NCBI GenBank assembly: GCA_022829145.1
Contig: CM040746.1
Location: 11,530,184-11,594,183, forward strand
DNA length: 64,000 bases
Direction of reading: 5' to 3'
Origin: Albula goreensis
Taxonomy: Eukaryota; Chordata; Actinopteri; Albuliformes; Albulidae
This document shows, one piece after another, positions 1 through 12,786 of this stretch (the stretch's first letter is position 1; every line of letters starts with the position of its first letter). The notes beneath the pieces are model-generated. The model saw only the letters and a program-made list of their open reading frames with translations. It did not search any database and was not told the origin of the DNA. A program made the position numbers and the translations under genes.

Positions 1-3000
1 TCATCATCAATCTCAGGAACATCTTGCAGAGTTCCAAACCTCATTGAAGGAGCTGAATATCACTTCCGTGTTTCAGCTCAAAACCAATATGGCATCAGTG
101 AACCACTGGAAACTCCTACTCCATTCATAATTAAGAGTCAGTTAGGTTGGTATTTTCCATTTCACATTTAAAGGCATAAGATGAACTAAATTTATCATAA
201 CATTAATATAACATCTCACCACCATTGTTTTACAGGAAAACCAGGAGCTCCCCAGCACCCAGTTGTCTCTGGAGTGACAAAAGATTCTTGTGTTGTATCC
301 TGGAAACCACCTATCAGTGATGGAGGTCCAAGATAAAAATTATTGCCTGGAGAAGCGAGATAAGAAGCAGGACAAGTGGGTTGCTGTGACTGCTGATGAA
401 ATCCATCAAACAGTCTACTCTGTAAAAGGCCTTGTTGAAGGTTCAGAGTATGAATTCCGTGTCAAATGTGAAAATCTAGCTGGGGAAAGCGAGTGGAGTG
501 AAGTGTCTCCAGCTATTGTTGCAAAATCTGTTGTAGACATCCGTGCTCCTAGCTTCAAAGAAGAGCTGAGAAACATGAGTGTCAAATACAAGAGCAATGC
601 AACCTTTGTTTGCAAAATTGCTGGACATCCAAAGCCTGTAGTTAAATGGTTTAAGCGTGGAAAGGAAGTTCAACCTGATGGACAGAAAATTAAAGTGCAG
701 GAATTCAAAGGTGGATATCACCAGCTTGTTATTACTGCTGCTGATGATGAGGATTCTACTGTCTACCAAGTCCGGGCCACTAACCAGGGTGGTTCATTTT
801 TGCAGTTGTTACATTCTGTAGCATCTGTCTCTCTGGATGTTGAAATCATTAAATTCAGAATAATGAGTTTACAATAGTAAAAATTAATGTAAAATGCAAA
901 AGTCTTTTGTTGTATTTTACTATTGAATGTCTGTAGCAATTTCTATATAATAACTTAATGTATTTGTTTTCCAGTTCCAGCTAAAATTAATCTGCCTAAA
1001 CATCTGCAAAACAAAGGAGCTGTCCACGCCATTCGTGGTGAAGTGGTCAGTATCAAGATTCCATTCAGTGGCAAGCCTGACCCAGTAATCACATGGCAGA
1101 AGGGACAAGAAATCATTGATAATAATGGACACCATCAAGTTATTGTCACAAGATCCTTTACATCACTTGTCTTCCCTAATGGAGTTCAAAGGAAAGATGC
1201 TGGTTTCTACATTGTTTGTGCCAAAAACAGATTTGGTTGACCAACAGACAGTTGAACTTGATGTTGCAGATGTGCCTGATCCACCTAAAGATATACAAGT
1301 TAGTGACATATCTAGGGATTCTGTCACTTTGAATTGGAGTCCACCAGCTAATGATGGTGGAAGCCAGATCATAAACTACATTGTGGAGAAATGTCCCACA
1401 ACATCTGAGAGATGGGACCGTGTTGCTCAGACTCAAGAAACTCATTACACTGTCATCAATCTGTTTGGAAAGACAAGTATCAGTTCCGTGTCATTGCTGA
1501 AAACAAATTTGGCCAGAGTGAACCATCTGAGCCAACTGGTCCTATTTCAATGAAGCAGGATAAATCCATCATTAGAAATTATGATGAAGAGGTTGATGAA
1601 TCAAGAGAAATTACAAAAGAGGCAAAGCTCCTTTTCAAAGCATCAAGAATGTGTTGAACAAGTATATGATTGCTGAAGAGCTGGGACGTGGGCAGTTTGG
1701 CATTGTTCACAGATGTGTGGAAACCAGCTCAAAGAAGACATTTATGGTGAAATTCATTAAAGTGAAAGGTGCTGATCAAGAACTGGTGAATAGAGAAATT
1801 GCAGCACTCAATGTGGCTCGACATAAGAACTTGTTGTATCTCCATGAGTCATTTGACAGTCTTGAAGAATTTGCCCTGATTTTGAATTTATCTCAGGTGT
1901 TGACATATTTGAACGTATCAATTCAGGCAGCTTTGACCTCACAGAACTAGAAATTGTTTCATACATTAGACAAATTTGTGAGGCTCTGAGGTTTTTGCAT
2001 AGCAAGGGCTTTGCTCACTTTGACATCAGGCCTGACAACATAGTGTACCAAACAAGAAAGAGCACAAACATCAAGATCATTGAAATGGGTCAAGCTAGAC
2101 ACCTGACACCTGGAGAAAACATCAGACTTCAGTTCACCGCACCTGAATATTGTGCACCTGAGATCCACCAGCAAGACATGGTTAGTACTGTCACTGACAT
2201 GTGGTCAGTTGGTGTTTTAGCATATGTGCTTCTCAGTGGACTTAATCCATTCATGGCTGAAACAAACCAGAAAATGATTGAAAAATTTCAAATGCTGAGT
2301 ACAGCTTTGATGGTGAAGCCTTCAAGGATATCAGTCTTGAAGCTATGGACTTCATGCACCGACTTTTGGAACAAAGATCGCAAACATCGTATGACTGCTG
2401 CTGAGGCCTTGGAACATCCTTGGCTGAAATGGAAATCTGAACAGCTCAGCACTAAAGTCATAAAGACCTTGAGACACAGAAGATACTACCAGACCTTGGT
2501 GAAGAAAGAATGGAGTTTGTTTCATCAGCTCGTGTGGCATGTGGTGGAGCATTTAGAAGTCAGAGAGCTGTCTCAGTTGGCAAGGTAAAGATAGCACCAT
2601 CCACATATGGTGTAAAAGCTGGCCCAATCATGCATGGCGTTGCTGATGAAGGTGGACATGTAAAATTCATCTGCAACATTGAAAACTATGATAGCAGCAC
2701 AGAAGTAACTTGGTACTTTGGAGTTAGACAACTGGAGGCAAGTGAAAAGTATGAAATAAGCTACGTTAAAGGAGTGGCTACAATATATGTCAAAGACATC
2801 ACAAGAGCAGATGATGGCATCTACAGATGCAAAGTTGTCAATGAATATGGTGAAGACAGTGCATATGCAGAACTCTTTGTTGAAGAAGTCAGATCATACC
2901 GTGAGTACTTCATGGGACGTACAGTGAAAAAGACGAGACGCAGAGTAGATACAACAAAACTGGCCCAGAGACCACCTGAGTTCACTCTGCCTCTATTCAA

Positions 3001-6000
3001 CCGATCTGCTTACATTGGAGAAGATGTACGCTTTGGTGTCACCATAACGGTGCATCCAGATCCTCATGTAAGTTGGCTGAAATCTGGACAGAGGATCAAA
3101 CCAGGGGACGATGATAAAAAATACACCTTCACAAGTGACAAAGGTCTTTATCAACTTGTCATCCACAACCTTGAACAAGATGATGATGCTGAATATACTG
3201 TTGTAGCGCGTAATAAATTTGGGGAAGACAGTTGCAAGGCACGTCTCACTGTTACACCTCACCCCATCATTGAAGACACAATGAGGCCAATGTTCAAGCG
3301 CTTACTTAAAAATACAGATTGCACTGAAGGCCAGAGTGTCAGATTTGAATTAAGGCTGACAGGAACACCAGCACCTACCCTGAAGTGGGAGAAAGACGGT
3401 AAGCCTTTGGCATTCAGTCATAAAATTGAGGTTATTCAAGAAGACCATGATTATCATGTCTTGCATATTAGGGAAACTCTTCCTGAAGATGCTGGAACAT
3501 ACAGAGTCATTGCTACTAACTCTGCTGGATCTGCAAGTTGTCAAGCAACCCTGAAGGTTGAGCGTGTCACCTATTCAAAGAGAGAATATAAGAGTGTAGA
3601 AGAGAAAGAAAGACATGTTCAGAAACAAATTGAAAGACATACAAAATGGCTCAGCGCTTTTCAACTGCTGTTACTTCCCTTAACCCAGTGGCACAAGAGG
3701 CTCTAAAAGAAGCTGCCATCATGTACAAACCTGCTGTAACAACTAAAGATAAAACTGAAATTGACAAAGAAAAAGAAAAGGAAAAGAAAATAGAGGTAGA
3801 ACAAAAGAGGCTCCGTATGCCATATGAAATTCCAGAGCCTTCTGTCCATGGTCCAACTGCACTTCAGGAAGACATGGAGATAAAACACTTTGTGCCTTTG
3901 TCTGAAATGAAATGGTATAAGAAACTCCGTGATCAGTATGAATTGCCAGAACCAATGGAAAAATTGTTCAAAAGCGACAAAACGCATTCGCCTTTCCAGG
4001 TGGGAACAGTTTTATGTTGTGCCTCTTCCAAGAATCAAAGACCAATATAAGCCAAGATGGCGTATTCCAAAGGTTTCACAAGATGATCTTAGAAACAGTA
4101 AGACCAGCCAGGCATCGCACAGCTCCCTGAATCTGAAGCATCTTACAGAATAAGAAGAAGGTCCCTTGGTGACCTCTCAGATGAAGAGCTGCTGCTTCCT
4201 CTAGATGACTATTTGTCAATGAAGAAGTCTGAAGAAGAAAGCTTCAAACTTGAGGAAGAACTTGAACTTGGCTTCTCTGCATCACCACCCAGCCTGAGCC
4301 CTGTCTGGTTTGAATTATCTGCATTGCCATCCTTCCATCAACCAAGGCGAGGATGAGGAAGGGAAAGAGGTTCACCGGTATGACTCCTACCGTGTTCCCT
4401 CTAAATATGAAGCTGGTCCAAGTTTCATCGATCTCCGGCAAAGACATGATAAAGCAACATACAGACCTCCAAGGCAGAAGCAAAAAGTATATGAAGAGAA
4501 AGAGGATCAAGACCTCCTTGTGACCACAACGCAGAGACTTGCCTCTTACAAAAAAGAGCTAAAACGATTGGAATTTGAGGAGAAAACAAAAGTTTCCTCC
4601 AAAAGAGAGAGAGCAGTGCATATTTCTGTATCCAAAGACATAGAGGCAGCTGAATATATTCACACTTCATCATCTTCTCAATACATTCATTCAGAGAAGA
4701 TAACAACTCAAAAACATGCAGCAGAGAAAGATGTGTCAGAAAGGAGATCACCTACTCCTGAGAGAACACGCCCACGTTCCCCAAGTCCAGTGTCGACAGA
4801 GAGATCATCCTCAAAACTTGAAATGACATCCAAAGTTGATATCCTGTCAAGATATGAGGCAAGAAAGGCAGCTATTAAATCTGAAAGAAAGTATGAGGTT
4901 GTGTCTCAGCAGCCCTTCAGCCTTGACCATGTCCCACGTAACTGTGAGAATGCGCTCTCACCGTGTGCCATGTGGTCAGAATACAAAATTCACACTTAAT
5001 GTCCAGTCTAAGCCAGATGCTGAAATCAAATGGTTCCATAATGGAAGGCAGATTCAGGCAAGCAACAAATACCGTTTTACAAACATGAGCGGAGTTTTGT
5101 CTCTCCAGATTCTTGACTGCCAAGCAGAGGATAGTGGCACCTATCGTGTTGTCTGCACAAACTCTGAAGGGAGAAGCTTCTGACTTACAGCACTCTGGAG
5201 GTTTCAGTGGGAGAGTATTCTCTTATTCTTCCCGTCGTAAAGATGAGGAGCCACCCACACCTTTTGTTCCTGAAATGACAAAGACTGATGTTTATCATGT
5301 GTCTTCCTATGAAGGCAGCTTCATCAACTGAAACACACATTGAGGTAACAGAATCTAAATCAGTGGTAACTGAAACAAAGATGGAAGCTTTAGAAGCCAC
5401 TACAGTCGAGGAAGTGACTGTACATGAGGAAGTGAAAACTACTCTGCCAGCCTCATTCATTACAAAGCCACAGTCTCTTACAGTAACAGAGGGAGCACCT
5501 GCCAAGTTTACATGTGATTTTGATGGTGAGCCAGTACCCAGTGTGACATGGATGCATGAAGGAAAAGAAATTGTGTCCTCCCATCGACACATTGTGAGTA
5601 CAACTCAGTACAAATCCACCTTTGAAATTTCATCAGTTGAAACATCTGATGAAGGAAGCTATACAGTGGTGATACAAAACTCTGAGGGCAAGGAAGAGGC
5701 ACAGTTCAGCTTAACAATCCAAAGGCTTATACCTGAGGAGACCGGGATTGCATCACCTCCAAAAGTGAAGTCTCCAGAGCCCAGGGTTAAATCTCCTGAA
5801 CCTCGAGTCAAGTCCCCAGAACCTCGAGTCAAGTCACCTGTGGGCATTAGATCTCCTCGAAGAATAACGTCTCCCGAGCCAGCTACTTCACCACCAAGGA
5901 TTAAATCTCCTGAACCTAGAGTAAAATCTCCAGAGCTGGTAGGAACCAAGTCCCCAGAACCTGGTACTAAGTCACCTGATGGAATCAAGTCTCCCGCAAG

Positions 6001-9000
6001 AATGAAGTCCCCTGAGCCAGTTACCTCACCCCAAAGGGTTAAGTCTCCTGAGCCCAGGGTGAAGTCTCCAGAGGACACAGGAATAAAGTCCCCAGAACCT
6101 CGTATTAAGTCACCCGAGGGAATCAAGTCTCCCCTAAGAATTAAATCTCCTGAACCATTTGGGTCACCCCAGAGAGTTAAGTCCCCAGAGATGAAGTCTC
6201 CAGAGCCTAGAGTAAAATCTCCAGAGTTTACAGGTCCTAAGTCCCCAGAACCTCGTATCAAGTCACCTGAAGGAATCAAGTCTCCCCTGAGAATTAAGTC
6301 TCCTGTGCCAATTGGGTCACCACAGAGAGTAAAATCCCCAGAGCTGAAGTCTCCAGAGCCCAGGGTAAAATCTCCTGAGTTCCCAAGTCCCAAGTCCCCA
6401 GAACCATTCCAAAGGGTCAAATCACCACCAACAGTAAAGTCACCCACTCCTCAGAAAATGGAACTGCTTCCAAAGATTGTTCATCATCTTAAAGCAGAAG
6501 CTTGTGAGGATAAGGTGAAGATTTTCTGTGTGGCTGAAAGTAGTGTTAAAGACGTTGTATGGTACAAGGATGAGAAGAAATTGACACAGAGTAGTCACCA
6601 TCATTTTCATATTTCTGCTGATGGCATGTGTAGCCTCAGCATCCAAGATGTCACTGAGAGTGACCAGGGTGAATATGTCTGTGAAATCATTGCAGAAGGA
6701 GGGGTCTCAAGGACATCATTTTCATTTGTTGGCCAAGTATTTCAAACCGTTTTCACAAAAATCACAACATTTGTAGAAACAAAGACAGCTGTCCACAAAA
6801 AGGAAATACATACCTCCATAACAAAGCCCACCTTCTCATCTGGTTTAAAAGATGTCACAGCATCTTCAGACACTATTGTCAAGCTGACAGTGAAAGTAAT
6901 TGGAGATCCTACACCAACACTGAGCTGGATGAAAGATGGAAAGGTAATATAATCAGAAAGCATATATTCAGTAAATATACTCTTTTCTGTATACAAGAAA
7001 ATGTAATTATTTTGTTGTTTTTATTTTTAATGTTCCTAGGACCTTTTCCAAGGTGGAAAATATGAGATCTTTGAAGAGCATGGATTAGCACATTTGGAAA
7101 TCTATGAATCTGAAGTAGCTGACAGTGGAGTTTACAAATGTACAGCCACCAATTCTGCTGGATCCTCATCTACAACCTGCCATGTCACAATTCAAGGTCT
7201 GACTAATATATGATAAAAATTATATCCATATCTGTATATTGCCTCTTTGTTGAATACAAAGCTGTAACCATAAAGAAATTCTTCTCTAATATTTTAACAT
7301 TAATATGTTCTCTATTTCAGCATCTACCAAAACTAAAATTCAAGAACAAGCAGTACTTGCTTCCCATGCAAAATCAGAATTCACAGAACAAATTGTGAAA
7401 AAGGAAGTTCTTTATGAGGAAGTTCAGTCTTACACAGAAGTAAAGACCTCTCATACTCAGATGACCATGAGTGAGGGTCAATCCCTAACACTGAAAGCCA
7501 GTATCCCTGAAGCATCTAATGTCAGATGGATCTTAAATGGAACAGAGCTGGCTAATTCAGAAGGTTACAGGTATGGGATGTCTGGAAAAGACCATACGTT
7601 GACCATCAAGAAAGTCAGTGAAAAGGAGGAGGGGATCATCACGTGTGAAGCTAAAACCCAACATGGCATTGCAAAGTGTCAGTTTGATATGACCATCACT
7701 GCCAAACGTTCACAAGCACCTTCATTTCTTGAGCAACCGAAGTCCCAAATTGTCAACGAAGGACAAAATGTGATTTTCACATGTGAAATCATTGGAGAAC
7801 CAATACCAGAAATTGAGTGGCTTAAGGACAGTGTTGTGGTAAGTAGTAAGAATTTCAACTGTTTTTGTGAATATTCTGCAACAAATTTCAGGAATATTGA
7901 AAGATATGTGCTCTCTAATGTTTGAACCTTATATGAATTATATCATCTTTCAACGGCAATATTTTAGCCATTGGAGATGTTAAGTGATTCACACATCTGT
8001 GTTTTCTCACCATTGACATACTCTTGTATGCCGTAGTGTTAGTGCTACTTTTACCAAAACACTTACAGTATTACTCCTCAGGCAATTTCATATAATCCCA
8101 ATTCTGAATACGAACTGAATCAATTTGTGAGATATAATAAGAACAACTCTAGTTTTTGCACCAAGTTGGAAATAATAAATGAAAATGTAATTTTTAATAC
8201 AAAATAAGTATTTATGCTATGCACCCTTTCTTCCTTTCAGGTGTCATCAACATCCAACATTAAACTGAGCAGTTCCAAAAATGTGCACACCCTGGAGATC
8301 TGCAATGCCTCGGTTTCTGACAGTGGGAAATACACAATAAAAGCAAGAAATTCATATGGACAGTGCTCTTCTACATCATCATTAAATGTTCTTGGTAAGC
8401 TTCTGTCACATTCTCATTCATGCTCTGCTGTACAGTTGTGAATTATGGATTAAAACAAAAAAAAAATTTCTAACAATTTTTTCAATGAAATGTGGGCTTG
8501 CAACTGGAAATAACTGTGGAAACAAATGCTTTCTGCAAGAATTAATATGGATCTAATTAACATTCAGTGTAAATCAGACTACTGAATATTTCTATTGCCA
8601 TTGCTTACTACTTTCAGTTTAATCCTTGTTACATTCTTGTTTATTATTATTGTAACATTTTCTCAAACTGAGAATAAATAGCTTTGAATATCCAAAACAT
8701 ACATTTTGCATGATAAAAATGTTGAATATAGGCAAAACATATGAGTTTGTTATTCTGTAATTGAAATAAAACCATCCAAATCTATTTTTAATATGTTCTG
8801 CCTATATTCTATTGGATGTAGTTAGATGGATTTATTTTCCATCTAAAATACTTGGCTGTTAAGTTTTTTTTATCCGGTATGTCTACACAGCTCTGGTGGA
8901 AGAACCTGCCAAAATGGTAGTTATGGAGAAAAGTGCCACTGCTGCCAGTATGCACGAAAGTTTCTCTGCCAGTGCAATGCACATGGCTTCCAGTGTACAA

Positions 9001-9598
9001 GAAGCCTCCTTCAGCAGCTCCAGCATGGCTGAAGTTAAATTTGCAAGCATGTCCGCATCTAGCATGTCATCCATGACATCTGAATCAATGCTAAAAATGA
9101 GCTCCAGCAGTATAATGGAAATGTCAAGTCACTCACAATTAGAGGGGTCTTCTATGACAGCCATAACACACCATCTTGAAGGTGAGACCTCATGAGCTTT
9201 TCAGTCTACAGTTTCACAGTATATTCTATTCAGCATGTTCTTTGAGCATACATACATACATGTTCATATATTAAAGGTATTTTTTGTTGACTTACAAAAG
9301 GTGCACCTCCAAAAATTGAAGCTCTCCCTGAAGACATTAGCATTGAGAAAGGAAAGGTCCTTACAGTAGCCTGTGCATTCTCTGGAGAGCCGAAGCCAGA
9401 GATTGAGTGGACCCGCTCAGGAAGGACACTGCCTGGTGAGGAGAAAGCGACAGGTTCCACATCGAGACCACAGAGGACCTCACGACTCTCATCATCACCG
9501 GTGTGAAAGAAAATGATGCTGGAGCCTACACGCTTAAACTGTCCAATGAGCTGGGATCCGACACTGCTACAGTCAACATCAGCATTCGATCAATATAG
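1..9598 (+). CDS. ttn: titin, C-terminal part (A-band end, kinase, M-band M1-M10)
   Basis: This is the 3' end of titin, the giant sarcomere protein whose C-terminus sits in the M-band. Exons I infer: 1-136 (cut by the window edge), 236 to about 848, 975-6943, 7040-7196, 7321-7838, 8241-8394, 8891-9181 and 9301-9598 (stop TAG). In order they encode Fn3, Ig (A168-like), Ig (A169-like), Fn3 (A170-like), kinase, Ig M1-M3 (about 2.6-3.56 kb), a charged linker, M4 (about 4.93-5.2 kb), M5 (about 5.45-5.73 kb), a KSP-repeat insert, M6, M7, M8, M9, a Ser/Met-rich exon and M10, ending Arg-Ser-Ile-stop as in mammals. The one 6-kb exon matches mammalian Mex1. Many frame breaks occur in 320-5330 and one near 9440, yet the protein between them is highly conserved. 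No clean GT donor is visible near 848. The family is certain; whether this copy is intact is not. Confidence 0.95.
1660..2450 (+). other. ttn: titin kinase (pseudokinase) domain
   Basis: This kinase-like domain lies between the A170-type Fn3 and M1. Visible elements are the glycine loop LGRGQFG (1681-1701), the VAIK-type lysine (codon 1750-1752), the catalytic loop HFDIRP (2016-2033) and the metal-site motif EMG (2082-2090), where mammalian titin has EFG and active kinases have DFG. The P+1 segment reads APEYCAPE, so the residue matching autoinhibitory Tyr170 of human titin kinase is Cys (TGT, 2151-2153). In mammals this domain is a mechanosensitive scaffold that binds NBR1 and MuRF-family proteins through its neighbours. 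Frame breaks near 1895, 2287 and 2362 fall inside it; the last two cancel each other. Confidence 0.9.
5758..6456 (+). repeat. ttn: titin KSP-motif repeat insert between Ig M5 and M6
   Basis: This coding stretch is built from Lys-Ser-Pro units such as VKSPEP. I count 29 KSP motifs plus seven other Ser-Pro sites (RSP, TSP, GSP, PSP) in about 233 residues. A higher-order repeat of 46-51 residues is visible. Copies begin at 5843, 5981, 6119 and 6272, each opening with a G-I-(K/R)-S-P unit. Human titin has four KSP motifs at the same place, and these are phosphorylated in differentiating myoblasts. The frame is open throughout. Confidence 0.95.
8891..9181 (+). other. ttn: titin Ser/Met-rich M-band exon (Mex5-like), symmetric
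   Basis: This exon encodes a low-complexity segment rich in Ser, Met and Ala between Ig M9 and M10. It is flanked by a CAG acceptor and a GTGAGA donor. Its length is 291 bases and both ends are phase 1, so skipping it keeps the frame. It corresponds to the alternatively spliced Mex5/is7 exon of mammalian titin, a region linked to calpain-3 binding. Alternative splicing here is inferred from homology and phase only. Confidence 0.8.
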
Positions 9599-12500
9599 AA
9601 TATAATTTCTATCCCTCCCCTTTCCTCCTTCAGTGCCATTGTATTTATTAAATGAGCAAAACTACTCTTTACTTGATAAAGACATGGATTTATGTTCTTG
9701 TAAATATGAACTATTTTTATACCAAAATTGACGTTAATTTATGCCAAACTAGACTAAAGTCTAAAGCAATGAAAATGTGCCATATTGGATAATTATAACT
9801 AGGATTTTCTCTGACATGTACATAATGTATATAGCCGAATTTACCGGTTATGAAAACTGTATGCATTGTTATTTAAGACAATATTAACTGAAACAAATGG
9901 AACTAAATGTTTAACAGGAGAAAGTTTCACATGAAACGAATACCCTGAAAAACCTGAAACAAAACTATGTGCCTCAACAATAAGTTGAAGTCTTAAGATT
10001 GCCTCAACAGGTAGAGAGGCTCCCTGTTGAAGTTTTACTAAATCCGAGACAATGTTATGCACAGTATGTCTGTGCAATAATATTACCGTACACATATGAA
10101 TTGTATCATGATCATAAGACCTTGAGTGCTGTTTGCATTTACCCTCATGTAAGCAGTACAACTAGGCCTTGTGTTCAGACTGATTATGTCATATCACCAT
10201 TTTAATGACATGCTCAAAGTGCAAGCGGCCTGCACTTTGTGCACTAAAAAATGTAATGTGCACTGTTTCTGGCAACAGACTACTTGAACTGGCTTTCAAA
10301 AAAGTAACATCACCTGGCCATTATTCTCGTAAGTCATTCAAATACTCTTTTGCAGAAGCAGTGCCACCTCATGGAGGATTGCTAGGTTATATTGTGAGTG
10401 TGTGTGTGTGTTTGTGTGTGTGTTAGCTTTAGAAATTCACTTTGTCAGTAGTCAGGGCAATCATCAAGCAAGTGTACCACAGTGACAACACCCGCTGTGC
10501 TAAAAGAAAACAGATGCATTAATTATATGCCCTGCACTTTGATTAAACCTAATTTATTAATGTAGCAATGCCTATATATTCAACCTCCTTGAGTTTATGA
10601 ATTATTGATTTAATAAAGCATGGTTTTAGCACCTTAATATGTTTCTGAAATTCATTCTTGAGTGATTCACATTTCTTTCTTCAAAGTGAACTTTGAGTGA
10701 TTCACATTTCTGTTAGTTGAAAACCGCAATCAGAATACAATATAGTATTCCAAACTATATGTCAGAAGCAGTAATACATGAAATGTTTATCATTTATTCT
10801 TTGCACAAGAGCATACTTGTTACATATATACAGTATGTGCAGATTATGCCAGCATTGACAATTGTTTTTATTAATAAAAACGACATTCAGTTTAAATAAC
10901 AAAAAACATTAATCACTAAATAAACTATTGCAATTTTAATTAATTTACAGTCAAAATAAAAATTTTTTGGGCTTTTTGTTGTCTTTGTATCACATCGATA
11001 AAAAAATGACTGCTGAATGTATATGAGTTAGAACAACTATTTAAGAACAATGGTGATTTTTTTCCATTAATAGACATTGAGTTTTAAGTTTTGGGCATTT
11101 CTACTGTATACATGTAAACCCTCAGTTCTGAAATGATATCATTCTGTTATCATGGTTTTTAAAATCAATTTCTATTTTGAAAAGCAGAAGTACTATTTTG
11201 TTTGTTTTTGTTCAATTTGTGCTACAGCACTTTCTTGGTATTTTTTCTTTAAACTAGTATTATGGCATGCTTGATCTTAAATTAGCATTAGCTAGCTAAC
11301 TAGTCATCTGAATACTTTGATATTATTGGTTATTGTCTATATTGTTACCAAAATTCTCTCCCTGGGTGAACACAAGCACACTTATTCCTCCCCACAACAA
11401 ATTTTCATAGATTTTACCAAAACATAGGTGGTAGCCATGTGTTATCTCTCTTGTGGTCCTTTTACATAATAAGAACATTACAATGCACCCATGCAACGCA
11501 AGTCCTGAATCATGGCAGTACTCTTCTTTACTAAACAGACACTGGCTACAATCATAGCTTATGGTACATAGCTGATGTCAGAATGTTTGCATGTTGATGT
11601 CCTTGAGAAGCTGGAGAGGCACATAAACTACTTAGCTTGCTCAGTAGACTAACTAGTCAGGTAACATGTAACATATATCACAGCTAGCAAGGCTATCATG
11701 ATTGTTATTTCATCCTATTTGGTCTGAATTAATTGATAAAAACAAACAAACTATCTTAGACTCCACCTCAAAATGAATTAAGCAATAGGACCACGGAAAC
11801 TGGTCTAGTTCCACCTTAAATGAAGTCTGGAGGTGACGCATTGGTATAAACAGCTGCTGGAATGACCAACCACCATAGACTTATGCAGAAGTGGCTCATC
11901 ATGTGTTTTCCTCTGATCCAAGTGTCAACGAGCTTGCCACTTAACCTACTGCAGGTAATTCAGCAATCACATATTATCTACACCATCAGAGCAAAACAAG
12001 ATCAACTTATCCAGTTTACACTTGAGCAGGTTCCTTAACTATTATAATTACAGATAGCCTGAGAGTATTATCTGCATTTTTTCCGTTTTCCCTACAATGA
12101 TTCTTCCAGGATAATCAGTTGACTGGTGTTAATGTATGTCTGAATTCTATACCTCTGAGATTTTACTGTTTTTCATTCATACTACTGGTTTCAATATGAT
12201 GCCAACTTGTTGCAATACAAATGTTAAACATCTTCAAGGATGTTTGTACCTCATTATGTGAAATAAGTTTGTCGGGCCTTTATGCTCACAGGGGCCTTAT
12301 TCCTTGGGGCTGTACTTCTTTAAGCAGAAAATAATTTAGTACTCTGTATCATGTGGATTTGCCAAAGTATTCTTACTACAAACCCCTTAGATGTACTTCT
12401 ATCACTGTGATGAGTAGGTCCCACTCTGCAAGCTTGCACATTTACAGAGATCGAGCAAATCGCTTCCCAGGTCCAATCCATTACAGTGCTGCAGCACAGA

Positions 12501-12786
12501 GAAGAGTGGAGAGTTGAATTAAGGTAGGTTACCGAAGCTCGAGCATGAAACAGCTTCTAGTTTCGTTTTCATGTGATGGCTTTAAATATGCATGAATGGA
12601 TACAAAATTCTTTATGATGTGCTGACTGTTCTTCACATACATGTATATTGGTGAAGCTATCCTTTCAGTATGTCTATTCTATAATATTGTAATATAGTAC
12701 TCACAATATTTTGTCCCAATTTGATTGTAAACATAGTTTTGTTACATTTTCTTCTAGACAGGTCTAGAAATATAATCTTGGCAGAC
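9599..12786. other. titin 3' UTR and intergenic stretch
   Basis: No coding exon is seen. Candidate polyadenylation signals for titin are ATTAAA at 9647-9652 and AATAAA at 10612-10617. A short TG-rich run lies near 10397-10422, and an 18-base segment is repeated near 10659 and 10692. Near 12440-12520 a stretch ends in an AAG/GTAGGT donor-like site, which could be a non-coding first exon of the downstream collagen gene. The acceptor-like site TTCTAG at 12752-12757 would start its second exon. Confidence 0.5.
10612..10617 (+). terminator. candidate polyadenylation signal AATAAA for titin
   Basis: Canonical AATAAA about 1 kb past the titin stop. An alternative ATTAAA lies only about 50 bases past the stop, and the sequence alone does not decide between them. 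Confidence 0.4.

Noticed and set aside
5659..6447. Minus-strand 262-codon open frame rich in Gly-Asp-Ser repeats
   Set aside because: It is the complement of the titin KSP repeat; codon periodicity of the repeat keeps the opposite frame open. The plus frame has Ig domains on both sides.
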